DNA from: Symsagittifera roscoffensis
Lineage: Eukaryota > Xenacoelomorpha > Acoela > Convolutidae
Direction of reading: 5' to 3'
NCBI RefSeq assembly: GCF_963678635.1
Contig: NC_087065.1
Span: 60,476,754-60,540,753, forward strand
Length of the DNA: 64,000 nucleotides
Shown piece by piece: positions 1-12,300 of the stretch. Numbering within the stretch: the stretch's first letter is position 1; each line of letters opens with the position of its first letter. The notes beneath the pieces were generated by a model. It saw only the letters and a list, made by a program, of their open reading frames with translations. It was not told the origin of the DNA and searched no databases. A program made the translations under genes and the position numbers.

Positions 1-980
1 GTCGAATCTGATTGGCCCAATCAAACTCAAGGCGTTCAGGCGTTTCCAGCAGATAAAAATTTAAGTCGAAATTAAAAAAAGAAATTAGAAATTACTCAAA
101 TAATAAAATTAATTTCACGTCAATTGTGAAACTTTGCTCAGACTAGAAAAATTTGTGAAATGCTTTCAACAGAACAAAAGTTCTTAGGTTTTGGTAATTT
201 CGGATAACAATTTTATCTGCTTGGAGTTTTAATTGAAGTACCGTACGCGTTGTTTAATCAGCCAATCAGATTCAACCACATAAATTTTAGTTCTATGTAA
301 AACACTAATTTTTGACAGTTTTGTGCATAAGACCCAAATTGTTTTCCTAATACGAAAATGTTTTTTTTTTGCAAATTTTAAAAAATTTTTCCAAGCTTTG
401 ATTGTTTTAGTGATTAATGTGCATTTCAAGACAACCGCTTAAAAATGCGAACTAGTCTGCGAACAATTATTTCCGGCAACGTTCCGATCTTTTTCGGTCT
501 CAAGCTGAAAACAGGTTAATATTAATTAAGCGAGCAAGCTTGCGAGTGCAATTGTTAAAAACGTGATTTACAAATCGACCAATCCAATTTTCAAAAAAAA
601 AGTTTTTTTTTCTTCAAAATACTCTATTAAACTAATCAAGCTGATCTAGAGATACAACCCCTTGTTAAATTTTTTTTTATTGATGCTGAATACTTAAGAA
701 TAAGTAATAAGATTGTGGTGCAAACCTATTTACACCATTATACAACGCTAATGGGAAAATATAATTCATCCTTAATTTCAGTCAAAGTCGTTGACAGCCG
801 GTTTCTCACACTCCATTCAATGCTAAATCAATAAACCATATGTTCGGTTTATGGAACCTTTAGTTTTATTATGAAATTGTTGTGACATATTTACTATGGT
901 ATTCTTATTTTGTATTTATTTGTATTTTGAATTGAGTCTAGTTTTATAGTTATTCTTTATTGGAGATTTGGGAGGGATTT
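1..980. other. AT-rich sequence, no gene seen
   Basis: AT-rich DNA with homopolymer runs. I see no coding exon on either strand. It lies upstream of the decayed retrotransposon and could hold its 5' end, but I found no clear long terminal repeat. Confidence 0.4.
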
Positions 981-999
981 ATTACAATTTTTGACGACC

Positions 1000-1830
1000 G
1001 GACGGATTCATCAGAAATACCAACGTTTTGACCCAAGCCTAGTTCAAATCCATCAAGTTCATGGGAGAACTGAACTGATCAGTTTTTATTGGCAAATAAC
1101 CCTCCGCGGCGAAAGAAACTTAGCACAGGCGCAGTTGCGATGTAGGCAGCAAACCGTTTTGATCTTGATGAAGCAGCGGTTGCAAACCGTGTTGAAGTTA
1201 TGAAGCAGCGGTTTGGAAAAACCAGGAAGCCATTGCCGAGCTATGGGCAAAAAACACAACGATAGCTCCCGTCGTGTACTTCTACGAAGCTGAGTAAAGT
1301 CTCGGATTTTTTTCCTTCTGTTACAGTTGAAGTTTATAATGATTTTCTCATGTCATATCAAAGCCCGGTTCCTCGGACACAATTCGGTGTTAAAAATTCA
1401 CTTTTTTTAAATCAAAAATTCAACTTGAAGTTAAGTTTTTTCTTGATTTGATTATCCGGCGCTACTATGTGGCACAGCCAGATGTTCCGGCTCTTTTTTT
1501 GACAGGACAGATTTATTGCGATTACAACCGTAACCGTTTTGTCCTAAGCATAGTTTCAATTGTCAATTACTGGTCACTTTAATTTTGCAAATAATTTTTA
1601 GAAACAATGTGACCTAAAACAACTATTGAAAGCTATCCAAACGAACCATGACGGCCCATCTCCGAAGCCAGAACCAACTGCCACTGAAGAAGATGCGACC
1701 GATGCAGCATACCGTGTTGCTGGTGATGGAGCAGCGACTCAGAAAAACCAGGAAGCCAATGTCTAACGACGGGCAAAACTACTAAAGATAGCTCCAGGCG
1801 GGTTTTTTGTCGAAACTAAACCAGTAATAA
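1000..1830 (+). repeat. Direct duplication inside the retroelement
   Basis: Two roughly 300-base stretches (about 1000-1300 and 1530-1830) are diverged copies. Both carry a segment like CCAACGTTTTGACCCAAGC near the start and a shared ACCAGGAAGCCA, then GGGCAAAA and GATAGCTCC near the end. The offset is about 0.53 kb. It may be a repeated gag segment or a remnant of a terminal repeat. Confidence 0.5.
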
Positions 1831-3365
1831 AATGTTGGCTATTATTCTTCTTGTTACCATGAGAAGAAAAAATTTCTTGCAAGATTATCTAGAAGTGATC
1901 TAAGTGAGATTTAGTTTACACAACTTTTGCGACAACTGTGAACGCATTTTGAAGAAGGAAGAGAACTTTATCATGGAAAGACTTCAAATTTTCAACGCGG
2001 TCGACTCCGATGAAGGCTCAGTCATTTTTGCGCGTATGAAGGGTCAAACTGCCTTTTGTGCTCAGACACTTGCTATAAAAAGATGTAGTCAGTGATACTT
2101 TTTTAAGCGAAGACGCGAATAAAGGAAATCCAAAGAGTTGTGTGTTCAGCCGGGCCCAATCACGTAAGTGACGCTGAAATCGGCTATGTTAATCAAACTC
2201 AGAAAAAGCAAGCACTCAAAAAGGACAATTGCGTTAGCCCTAGAGGTAATCGGTGGTACAAGTCTGTTCAACAACCAGATCGCATTCAACCTGCAGTGAA
2301 AATTGGAGCCTAAACAATTACACTTCAAGAAAAATGAGAGTCGTTCAAATAACCATCTGCTGCTCGAATACCTTCTTTAAAGCCCCGGGCAGGCAAAATA
2401 TTCACGTGTTTCAACTTTAAAAAATTCATGTTACTTGATAAACTGAATGGGTTTGCACATTATTAAGGTTTTTTAATCGAATCAATCGAGCTATGAGACT
2501 TTAAAATGTTTCACAAACGCATTCACAGACGGAATCAGTTTGCAAAGAAAATAAGTAGTTTTATAAACAAGCTATTCCAGCAATGAAACTTTCAGTTATT
2601 TCTATTAAACTCAGTAGACACGAGTAGTACGGCTTCCTTTGTTAATAGTAGAACGGCGTATCTGATAGTGAAATTAGTCCCCTCAGCAAATTTTTTTCAG
2701 ACCAAGACTGTTCGGTCGACAAAGTTAACGAAGATCACAATAGGCGCAAGATTGACGTTTTCAGAAAACATGTGGTCGATACTTCATCGTTAGGTTGGAA
2801 AGAGGAGTGTGCTCGCTTCCTTGTCTCGAAAAAAAACAAGGAGTGGTTGTTAGGATTTGACGTTCAGTCAAGATTGGGAGTCAGAACGACAAAAATCAGA
2901 CCACCGTCATACTTTTTTGAATTCCGAAGTCAACGAAAATGACATATCGGATCAGTGACAGAAAACATTCTCAGAGTAAATAAAAGAAGCATTTACGCGA
3001 CTTGGTCGGTCTAAAACCACCAAGTCTAATCATCTTTCAAATTCACGCTTATGCCCATTGTCATCCGGCCGGATTGGCAATATATTATTTATAGATATTT
3101 GTTAGGCTCACTGCGTTGAGCTGGTCAAAAGACCTTGAAGACAATGCTAACAAAGAGCTTAGTATATGCCATCAGAAGATAAAATAAACAGTTTATGATT
3201 CAGTCGTCTTATTTATGCTCTTAGCCTCCTTCATAGTTAGCTCGCCAATCCGTTCGGATTCAATATTAACATTGCGCATACCTACGGGTATGACACCCAT
3301 CTAAGAGAAGGGTAGAAAGATTCCGGTATACATTCAACCTAAGAAGGACAAAGAACTAAAAAAAA

Positions 3366-4110
3366 TTGTTTAGTGAGGATCATAAAATAGTATTGAAAAA
3401 CCGCTCAAATGGCCAATCCACCGCCTCTATAGTTTTTACCGCGGAAAAAGACGGTTCGGTAAAGCACGCATTGAATGCTGAGCCTAAGAGCGATCAAATA
3501 TTTAAGGACAGTTCTCAGATTCCCAATTTATTGGAACTGTTGCACACAATTGTTGTACCGCACAGATCATCTCGTCAAAAACTGAAGAGGAAGCTTGGTT
3601 CCTTTCTTTTGACCTCAAGTATGCTTTCAGTTAACTCGAACTCAGCGAGCACATAAGCAGTCATTGCCTTTTCAACAATTTTTGTGGTGAGCATACAAGA
3701 GCACAGATATTCAAAGCGCTTTTATTTGGCTTGAGTAAAATTTTTAAAGAATTCTAGAAAAATATGGATAGTACACTTCAAGTCTTAACAATATTTTCTG
3801 TTTCCTCGACGAATTCTTGATTGTTTCGAAAGATCCAGTCGATGAACACAACAAAAAATAACAAGTCCTTCGTTATGAGACTTTTTGCAAAAGGATTTGC
3901 CATTAATTTTCGAGGTTTTGCTGACTTTTGCTTAACGAATTATCCCGGTTGGGGTTTGATATTGATGCTCATGATTATCGTTCAAATCAGTCGAAAATGG
4001 AGGAAGTCTCAGCTTTACCGCTAATTAATACTGTGAAGCAATTGCGGTCATTATTGGGAACTTTTACCCATCAGCAACAAACAACAGTCGAATTTGCTGG
4101 TCTATAACGA
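3366..4110 (+). pseudogene. Reverse transcriptase remnant (Ty3/gypsy)
   Basis: The first part (3366-3656) keeps the substrate-binding block around VFTAEKDGSVKHAL followed by PNLLELL. The catalytic-box area near 3790-3850 reads as FCFLDEFLIVSK, where a working enzyme has two adjacent aspartates; one is changed to Glu. The thumb segment near 4030-4080 (QLRSLLGTF) matches the end of gypsy RT domains. The frame shifts several times between these blocks and there are in-frame stops, so no active polymerase can be made. Confidence 0.7.
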
Positions 4111-4172
4111 CCATTTAAGCCCTTCTTTCAAAAAAAGTAACAAACAAAATTTCGATTGGAGGAAAACGGCAA

Positions 4173-4620
4173 TTGTATATTTCAAACAACCTTGTCCCCA
4201 TTGGTGACATGACAAAAATATACCATGACGACAAAATAGGTGACTATAGAATCTTAGGTGACGCCAATCATAGCGGCCGTGGCGCGACTTTGAATCAGGA
4301 TTTAAAATTGGAGTTGTGGGTGCCGATCGCTTTCGCATCGTGGTTTCTCAATGCTCAAGAAAAGAATTATGGCACCAATGAGATTAAGCTTTTTGCTGTT
4401 TTTTGATCGTGTGATTATCTCCGGTATTATCTCTCAAGTAATAGATTCGAGGTCAAATTGACACAAAAAACATTAACTCAGCTGTCAAATCTAGCAAAAG
4501 AAACAAAAATCATCAATCGCAATTGAGTAGTTGGGCCGATCGCTTACTTCCTTTTGATTAATGCGAAATCGGTATTGTCGATTATCTCTCTCGTTATCCC
4601 TTTTTCGCTGTCCCAAAACG
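4173..4620 (+). pseudogene. RNase H remnant (Ty3/gypsy)
   Basis: The block GDANHSG and then AFASWFLNAQEKNYGTNEIK fit the RNase H domain that follows RT in Ty3/gypsy pol. Another short block, DYLSRYP at about 4570-4595, is the usual spacer motif after RNase H. Frameshifts and stops separate these blocks. Confidence 0.7.
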
Positions 4621-5469
4621 GAGCGAAATCGATGAAACGTATATGGTTAAATGCAGTGAGAAACTTTTTGGTGCCTGCATCTATTTAGATTTATGGGCGG
4701 AGAAGAATTCATTTTACGGTTCAAAGCATTCAACCCGTCCGAAGCCTTAATATCAGGCAACCTGAGACACTTTATGAAATTGGGAAAATTATTCCAGTGT
4801 GTGGCAACTTTCTGTAAGACTGCGCGTTAAAAAGGTGGATAAAAATGTCAACTAATCATGTCACAACTAATTTGTTCAGTTTTTCCAAATAAGGCGACAA
4901 AATAAGTTACATTTCTAATATTGAAACAGATTTTAAGAATAATCAAATTACATCGTTGATACGGGGTGACCAAGTTTTAGCCATCAGTCGAAACCAATTA
5001 AACCGAATTGCCGCTAAAGAACTGACCGTGTAATTTGCGCAACTGCGCTCGGTTAGTCAGAATCAAGTATGGGGCCTTTATGCAAACTTGAACTTTTCTT
5101 GAACTTTGCCTGTTTTAAATTTTCGGTGTCCTTTTTGGTCAGCTGTTTTTTCATCTGATAACCATATTTTTTATTCTTTCTTATAGTGCCGTGTTCAACG
5201 TTGAACCAATTGGGACTGTGCGACTAGTTAATGCTGTCGTATTTTTTTAGAATCTCATGGATACTTCAACCCGAGACGACAGATTTGTGCGGCTACTGAA
5301 TCAAAATCGTTCCACTCGATCGTACGCTATTTTGTGAGGGTGGGATAAACCTGCAAATCTCACAGGGGCTGTAGGGCCGAAGCTTCAAACCTCCTAGGGT
5401 CACCAGCAGAAATAGCGGGGTACCTACCCCAGTCTTTTCACAAACTTCAGTGAAAAAGAAGGCGAGTTC

Positions 5470-6377
5470 CTGAGAGTGCACGAAGCAGCCGCTTACAGGT
5501 CGAGGTGCTCAGTCTGGGTGAAGAAGGCAGTTGTCTCTGACGATAGTGATCGCTCCCAAGATTGGTCGGGATTCTCAACTCCGATGTGTTATCCGAGCTT
5601 ACGGAAAAAAAAATATTCACTTCGCCTGACGAAACGGGCTCTGATCAACAAAAATTTTGAGGGTTTCAGCCAAATCGATTCACATTCGAAGTTGGCCTGG
5701 AGCAGTGTTGCTGTCGTGGATGGTAGTGTTATCGTGGAAAACGGGAATGCAACACCCCTCGTGCAACACCTTATACTCGCCCGGCTTCATCGCTCTCTTG
5801 TGGATCAACTTGCAATGGTGGATGCGGCCAAAAAATCTGGTGGCCTCGTATGCATCGTGATAGTATTCAAATTTGCAAGGGTTTCAGCATTGCCCAAAAA
5901 TTTGGTAAGAATTTAAAAGTTTGTTTACCTTTTAAATTCAGCAGTCATTTACTGGTTTCATACTAACCAAACGATGAGGTGCAATTGAGCTGCGGATACG
6001 CTTCAGCTTACAATTCGAGTACTCAGTTGTACTTCCTGATCGCAATTGACCGTTGCAAAAATTATCCGTCAGCCATAACAATCAAACCCACAGGGCGAAA
6101 GAAGATTGTACAACTCTTGCATGGGTATGTTTACCAAACTTCTATGTTAACAGCAACAAAAACGGACCAACTCTCAGGTTTCAAAAAAAAACTAGTTGAA
6201 AAAACATCTCGCAAATGTTTTGCCTGGTCGGAGACTACCGGAGATCCGCACTATTCAAATCATCAAACGCCGGTTGAGAGCCGCAAGCTCAGTCCGCAAA
6301 TCAGGAAACACGTCAGATCCTTGGGGATATCAAAAAAAAATTTAAAAAAAACTCATCACTGGTTTTTCACCCCTTGA
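5470..6377 (+). pseudogene. Integrase remnant (Ty3/gypsy)
   Basis: The clearest block is YFLIAIDRCKNYPSA (about 6030-6075), the first catalytic-Asp region of retroelement integrases, followed by TKTDQLSGF, where the second catalytic Asp region lies. A sequence near VESRKLSPQIRK sits where the catalytic Glu helix is expected. The upstream piece 5476-5916 could be the zinc-binding N-terminal domain, but its His/Cys ligands are not clear. Broken by frame changes. Confidence 0.65.
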
Positions 6378-6433
6378 AGTAAAATTTATATTCTCAACTT
6401 CCTTAAGCAGCTGATCATCTTTTTTTGCGCTTA

Positions 6434-7165
6434 TTGAGATGATCTTCATTTGGAGCAAGATATGGTGCTGGCAACCCAAGTTGCTCTAAGTTGAAAGGTT
6501 GAATCTTTTTCCACCATGCAATTGAGCAATGATTGGATAGCAATCGTTGTGTGTTGTATTTTTGTCTTCTTTGTGAAGCACTGAATAACTAATTTGTTCT
6601 CCGGTGTCTATTTGGAATCGTGTTATGTTCAATTTGATATTTTTTAATATCAGCGATTGAAACATTTATGCTTGAAAGATCAGGAAAAGCTAAGTTTGTG
6701 CCTGGTGTGTATATAAATTTTAGATTATGAAACTTGGTCAGCACAACTTGATATTTGAAAAATCGACGAGAAAATTGTCCTTTTCTGCACCATAAGAACA
6801 AAATTGGTATATGATTGCAATAATGATATATGGGGAACGGTGAACCTATAATATATAATGCCACACAGTTCACGATGCTGTGGTGACATTTTTTTGTTCG
6901 GCTTTATCGAAAACTCTGCAGTTTGCGGATACAATTATCTTTTCGTCTGGAAAGGCTTGGGTTAAAATACATCCAACCAACAAAAAATTGATAGCACTAT
7001 TCAATTCGTTTCCGAACTTGATTTTACACAAGGTGATCTCTCGGACGACGAATTTGTCGATCTACTCCAAATCATCATACAAGATGATCTTCATATTTAG
7101 ATGATCTTCATTTGGAGCGGGATATGGTGCTGGCAACCCGAGTTGCTCTAGGTTGAATGTTCATC
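6434..7165 (+). repeat. 80-base direct repeat flanking a 0.6-kb segment
   Basis: A block beginning GATGATCTTCATTTGGAGC and ending near GTTGAA occurs at about 6437-6505 and again at about 7100-7157 with few differences. The segment between the copies (about 6506-7099) carries no pol motif I recognise. It is either an insertion accompanied by duplication or a tandem duplication that later diverged. Confidence 0.6.
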
Positions 7166-8447
7166 GTATAAGGCAAGCTAACCCGGACGTGTCCTCCCAC
7201 TTCTGGGGTACCTCTTCTTCAGTGGCAGACACACCGCATTACCAAGCACAGGATCAAATGGCTAAAGCAGCTAACCAGTGGCTTGCTTTAAAAAAGACAC
7301 GGTTACATGAGGAAGGGGTGAAGACTCTTAATGTGCTTACAGAGCGAAATCATGTTCTGACCGACACTGCTCGCAGCATTCTGTCAGCGGCCCACTAGTT
7401 AAATGTCATTGAAGAAACTTCCGCAGAGTCACGTTCCATGCTTAATTTGAATTAACTTGCTATCAAATAACCAGATAAAGTCGAAATTTTCCAGATAACA
7501 CTAGTTCGTAAACCAGAACTTTTCAAGCCGTTAAAGGTCAAAATTGCCAAGGCTACTAGGTCTAGGTATGTTTTTTTCTACTAAAAAAGTCATCAGACAA
7601 AAAAACATATGAATTTCATGTTAATGGTTGTGTAGGAAAAAATCAGTTTCTCGCTAAAGGTCGAATACGACCGATTCAGCCAAGTCTCAGTTCCTCTTTG
7701 TCATCGGATGACCGACGTCATCTCTGTCTGGCTGCTCGTGAGATGATCATTTCAGCCAGGACAATGCCAAAGCCTTTCACCACTTCGACGTCTTCCTCAA
7801 ATCCCGCAATGTCACAGACAGGGGAAAAAAGACCGTTTTGTCAGTGGATGAATCAGAAGTTCAGTTGGACCAGTCAGCTACAGGGCCCTCTGTGGACCTC
7901 GCGGTCCTATGGTCGTCTTCAACCAAATATTCGTGACCAACTCCAAATGCCTCAACCACCAAATTGTGCCCAGATCCAGATTTTATTCCGATTCCTTCAG
8001 AAGAGCATATTCACTTTTTAGATTCAATCTAGGTTGTTTGAACAGAAGCAAATACTCGGGCGACTCGTCCAGCCAAGCAACTTCACTCGGACTGAATTGA
8101 CGGCAACGTATCAGCCGGATCTGATTTTTCTAGGACGTCTTCACGTTGACAGTCCGCTTCATCACGCCATTAAAGCCATATCACCAGTAAGAAATGATAG
8201 TTTCGAATAGTTTAAAAACAGAAATATGCGTAAAAGTTTGATAATCCAAAACGCCTGACTAATGAGTCTTGGTCGAGTTGATCAAACTTATATTTGTAGT
8301 CTCGATAACTTTTGCTGAGTTTTTCAAAGCATTTTTCTGAAGTTTAAAAAAAAAAGAAATGAAAAATGGATAAATATATATCGCGCATGAAGTTGTCTCC
8401 TGCATTTGCCAGATTGTCAATTTTCAACCCCTCATAACTTTACCTTT

Positions 8448-8535
8448 CAGGTATAATAAACGGCGGCTAGTTAAAAGTTGTCTGAAGAAAAAACCTACAA
8501 AGCACAAGTATTCGTGTCACTTTTTTTGAAAGTGG
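8448..8535 (+). repeat. Fragment of the 0.5-kb hairpin-start repeat (family G)
   Basis: Shares the end block GGCTAGTTAAAAGT, TGTCTGAAGAAAAAA and AAAGCACAAGTATTCGTG with the full copy at 30915-31440 and with the tandem array on the right. Only the 3' portion is present. Confidence 0.55.
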
Positions 8536-8601
8536 CAACTCTAAACAAAATTAGTTACATGACTCAAACTTGGGAGAAGTAGCCAGGATTGAAGAAATAT
8601 T

Positions 8602-9098
8602 AGATCCACTTAACAATCTCCACCCATTTCAAGAAAGGGGGGAGTGTTGTTAAATAGATCAAAATGGTCGATTTTTCGACCAATCAGAATGCAGCAAAAA
8701 TAGAATTATCAATAGAAAGCTCAGTGCTAATTTACTCTATTTATTTATGGGGTGGAGATTCTTAAGTAGGTACCACCTGGTTTAAGTAGAACTGAAATAA
8801 TTTTTCACCATGAGTTCAAACATAATTTCATGCTAGCTAAATAAGATTTACACAGAGGCAAAGCTGCACCACTCCCCTTCATAGAATTGTAATGGGATTT
8901 ACGAAGCAATCCCCCCCCCCCTATGGTTTCTACTAAAAAATCTCAACACCTATAAATAAATATAGTAGAGTAAATCAGCACTAGAGCTTTGTATTGAGAA
9001 TTCTAATTTTGATGCATTTTGAGTGGCCGAAAATTCGACCAACTTGATTGACTTAAAAATCCCTCTTTTTTGAAAGGTAGAGATTGTTAAATAGATCG
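8602..9098. mobile_element. Foldback element (long inverted repeat)
   Basis: Two arms of about 175-185 bases (8602-8785 and 8925-9098) are imperfect reverse complements. Both carry TTAACAATCTC, a TTAAATAGATC block, a GGTCGA-TTTTCG block and a TTTACTCTAT block. The central part includes a C9-10 run near 8910. It ends about 20 bases from the splice donor of the last visible exon of the VWD gene. No coding capacity is visible, so it is non-autonomous. The family is not recognised. Confidence 0.7.
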
Positions 9099-9119
9099 TT
9101 GTAATGCAATATAACTGAC

Positions 9120-9315
9120 CGTGCTCTTGAATATGTCGGATCCCGACTGGATGGCTTTGACCTGGAGGAGGCTGTACTCGCAGTCTCCCTTGCCAGAGAA
9201 GGACTGGCCATCGAAGGGGATGTAGTGGGAGTTACCATAGGCAGAGCAGGTGGCCTCACAATCATCATAGTTGCACTGCCAGAAACCACCGGAACAGTTG
9301 CACTTCGCACAGCCC
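9120..9315 (-). CDS. VWD gene exon 19: E' segment and start of D3 VWD
   Basis: Residues about 1075-1140. GCAKCNCSGGFWQC, then ATCSAYGNSHYIPFDGQSF and GDCEYSLLQ is a clear VWD opening at the place of VWF D3. Ends in phase 0 at donor GTCAGT; the following exon is outside the window or hidden beyond the retroelement. Confidence 0.88.
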
Positions 9316-12300
9316 CTGAAGACGTTCAATAATCAGTTTATCAACTATCATGTCATTTGCTCTTTTGCAAAAAAAATCTACAACAAAAGTAGATGTTACT
9401 ATTGCTTAATTAATTTTGTTGAGCGCGAAACGACATGGCTTATCCTGTGCGGTTGCCCAATGAGGACATTTATGAAACATTAAAAATACCATTCTTTTAC
9501 TTCCCTTAATGTAATCTAGCGTATGCTATAGGGGTACTTATACTGCTCTAACCGAGGAACTTAGTAGTGCTAGAAGCAACAGTAATTAGTATTATGGAGA
9601 TGTTCGTTCATTGGGGATGGACCGTGCCCGGCGGTAGTGTAAGACCGGGACAATCCGTGGACCGGCTGAAGCAAGCTTCCTTGCCGAGTCCGAAGATCAA
9701 AAATCAGTTTAATATTGGTGCCAGGCAATGCCCAGCATGCCAGATATTAAGCTGACAAGAACAGATACTACACATGATCTTAGCCAAAAGGCCGAGAAGC
9801 GATACTAAGTAGCAGCATGGCACCAGACAGAATCTAAAAAGCGAATGTAACCCATAGAAAAAGATCATTCAAGTTATGATTTCTGGAAGGTTGAGGTCTA
9901 CAGAACTCAATCATCAAAAGTGTTGAGGTTGAAGTTCTTATGCCTTACTATCGTTTTTGGTAAAAACTGTCGTTTTCTGCCACTGGAAATCGTTCACACT
10001 TATCCCGATTTTTTTCAGACAGAGAATAAATTATAGATACTTGGTTGTCAATACTGTGGTATAAGCAAAGAATTGCTACTTGTTCAATGCAACTTGTAAA
10101 ATTTAAGTCGACTCAGGCCATGTACAACTACAATGGCCAATATAAAGACATACAGGAACATTAACAAGAGAGTTCGCTTTGTATGGTTGAGTTTAGAACA
10201 GAACACACACGTCTTAGAATAGACAAAGAGTCCATTATACTACTTCGGAGTTGAACAGATAAATGGTCGCATTGGCGCAGCTAATGGTCGGATTACAATA
10301 ACCAAGAGACGACTGCAATTACCATATATTTTTTTCAAATTGACGAACTTGGAAAATACTAGTAGCCGAACTTGGAAAATACTAGTAGCCGAACTTGGAA
10401 AATACATTCTTTATTATCATGTACTGTATTTGTTGTTATAACTTTTTTTCAGGCGTAGTTCAATTAATAGGAGAAGATTTGCTCACATGTCGTCCACAGT
10501 TTCTGCAGTGTAATGGGGTTCTCCCCTCCAGAGACAGGGACAGTTGTTCTCTTCTACACACCAACCATCCTGTAACAAATCATCATCACACATTAACTAA
10601 TCAAAACAGGGTTGATGTTTTCCTAAATATTTTCCGACTTAAAATACTCGGAAACATCTAAAATTTTCAAAAAATCGCGGTACCCACCATACTTGCTTTT
10701 TAGGGACCCAACAATCATACTTAAACTCAGTTTATGTAATGGACTTTGAGACGACAGTTGTTAACAATAAAGTGATTAAAGCATTTTAAACAGTGGTTAT
10801 TATGTGATTAAAGCATTGTCAACAGTGATTATTAAGTACAGTGGCCGCATACATACTTCGGACATCACCATTCCGTCGGGACATACACACCCACACGTCA
10901 TCTTAGACTCGCAAGCATAGTCCACTCCCTTTTTGGCGCGCACATGGAAACAAGACTTCCTGCACGAAGACACGGCTGGAAAAAAAATACAATTAACAAC
11001 ATGTGAACACGTTCGATGCGCATGTAGCTATATGACTGCAGAAGTTATTGTGAATTTTCATACGCATTCTATAGAGAGCTTGTTAACTTTGCACTTATTT
11101 TTGCTCTGTACATCCGGGTTGACCAAAAGTCGCTATGTTAGAACATTTTTCTGATAAGAATCTTACAAAATTAGGCTCTTGGAATGTTACAAGGTACGGA
11201 CCGACCTTTTCTGGATCTCTTTAACTATCCCGAATTATAATTGCCATTTGTACCTAGTACCGAATCTTTAGGGGGGGGGGGATAGTTAAAGCGATTCCTT
11301 TTTCTAATAAGAAAGTTGTAAGATAGTGACTTTTTTACGGAAGAAAATTGTAAGATAGGAACTTTTTGACTTTTCTTACAGAAGAAAAATGTAAAATAGT
11401 AAATTTTTCTAAAAAAATTTATGCTAGGAACTTTTACTACGCAGTTATAACCTATCTTAATACATGGGAGAAAGTGACGGAAAATTAGCATTATAGTCTA
11501 TCTTAAAACATGGGAAAACTTTCTTCTAAATCCGCCCCTGATATGCCCCTACTACTCTACTGCTTGAAAAAGACTTGAACTGACATTGTTTGTAGACGAG
11601 GTTGTTGGGACAGAAGGCGCTCTGGTGGACGCTGTCTTCGTCCGGACACGAGTTCAGACTCACAGCCACTCCCCCGTAACACTGACTGAAACCAATTAAT
11701 GGTCATAAAAATTATTATGAAATTTATATTGTAAAATATAAATTTTTGGCAAAAATATTAAGATAATAGGCCCAATTGAACGATCTCAATTGAACTATCC
11801 CAATTGAACAATCAACTAATCGAACCATCTCCACCTCAGAACTTTAATTAAAACTTAATATAGAATAATTCTCAGTTTTGTTTATAATGCTAAGTTGGTC
11901 GACATAAAAATAAACCAAATAAGTTCAATTTTGCAGAAAGTAATCTTTACTGAAGTAGTTACAAAAAATAAACGATAACTTACTAAAAAATACTGATAGA
12001 CAAAAAATTTAGATTTAGGCAAATTACTTGTTTCCTTTTTTTCTAAATCGGGAGGCTGTTCACTTGGCCCAAAACTGCTTAGCATTTCCGGATGTAAATT
12101 GTATGGCAATCAGTTTTCTGGTGAAAAATAAAACTTTCGGAATTTATTTGAAAACTTTTGTAGATAATTTTTAATGAAAATGATATTTACATAGTTTTTT
12201 TTGTTAATTGAAAGAAACTTTATGATTTAAAAAATATGTTTTTTTTTCGTCGAAATAAAATTGAATTTTATGCAACTTTTCATTGAAAAATAAACATTCC

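Larger units (their letters stand above)
990..8100 (+). mobile_element. Decayed Ty3/gypsy-type LTR retrotransposon
   Basis: Plus-strand fragments in shifting frames follow the pol order of Ty3/gypsy elements: reverse transcriptase (about 3366-4110), RNase H (about 4173-4610), integrase zinc-finger region (weak, about 5470-5900) and integrase core (about 5979-6370), then an uncertain 3' part to about 8020. Stop codons and frameshifts occur throughout, so it is dead. Region 990-2330 may be gag or protease remains but shows no motif I can name. I found no paired LTRs. It lies beyond the last visible exon of the VWD gene on the opposite strand, so it is probably in that gene's next intron. Outer limits are uncertain. 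Confidence 0.75.

Noticed and set aside
5476-5916. Plus-strand 146-codon frame as an independent gene
   Set aside because: Lies between RNase H and integrase remnants of the decayed retrotransposon and fits that position better.
1-9000. Long terminal repeats for the gypsy element
   Set aside because: Diverged duplications exist at 1000-1830 and 6434-7165, but neither pair brackets the pol region.
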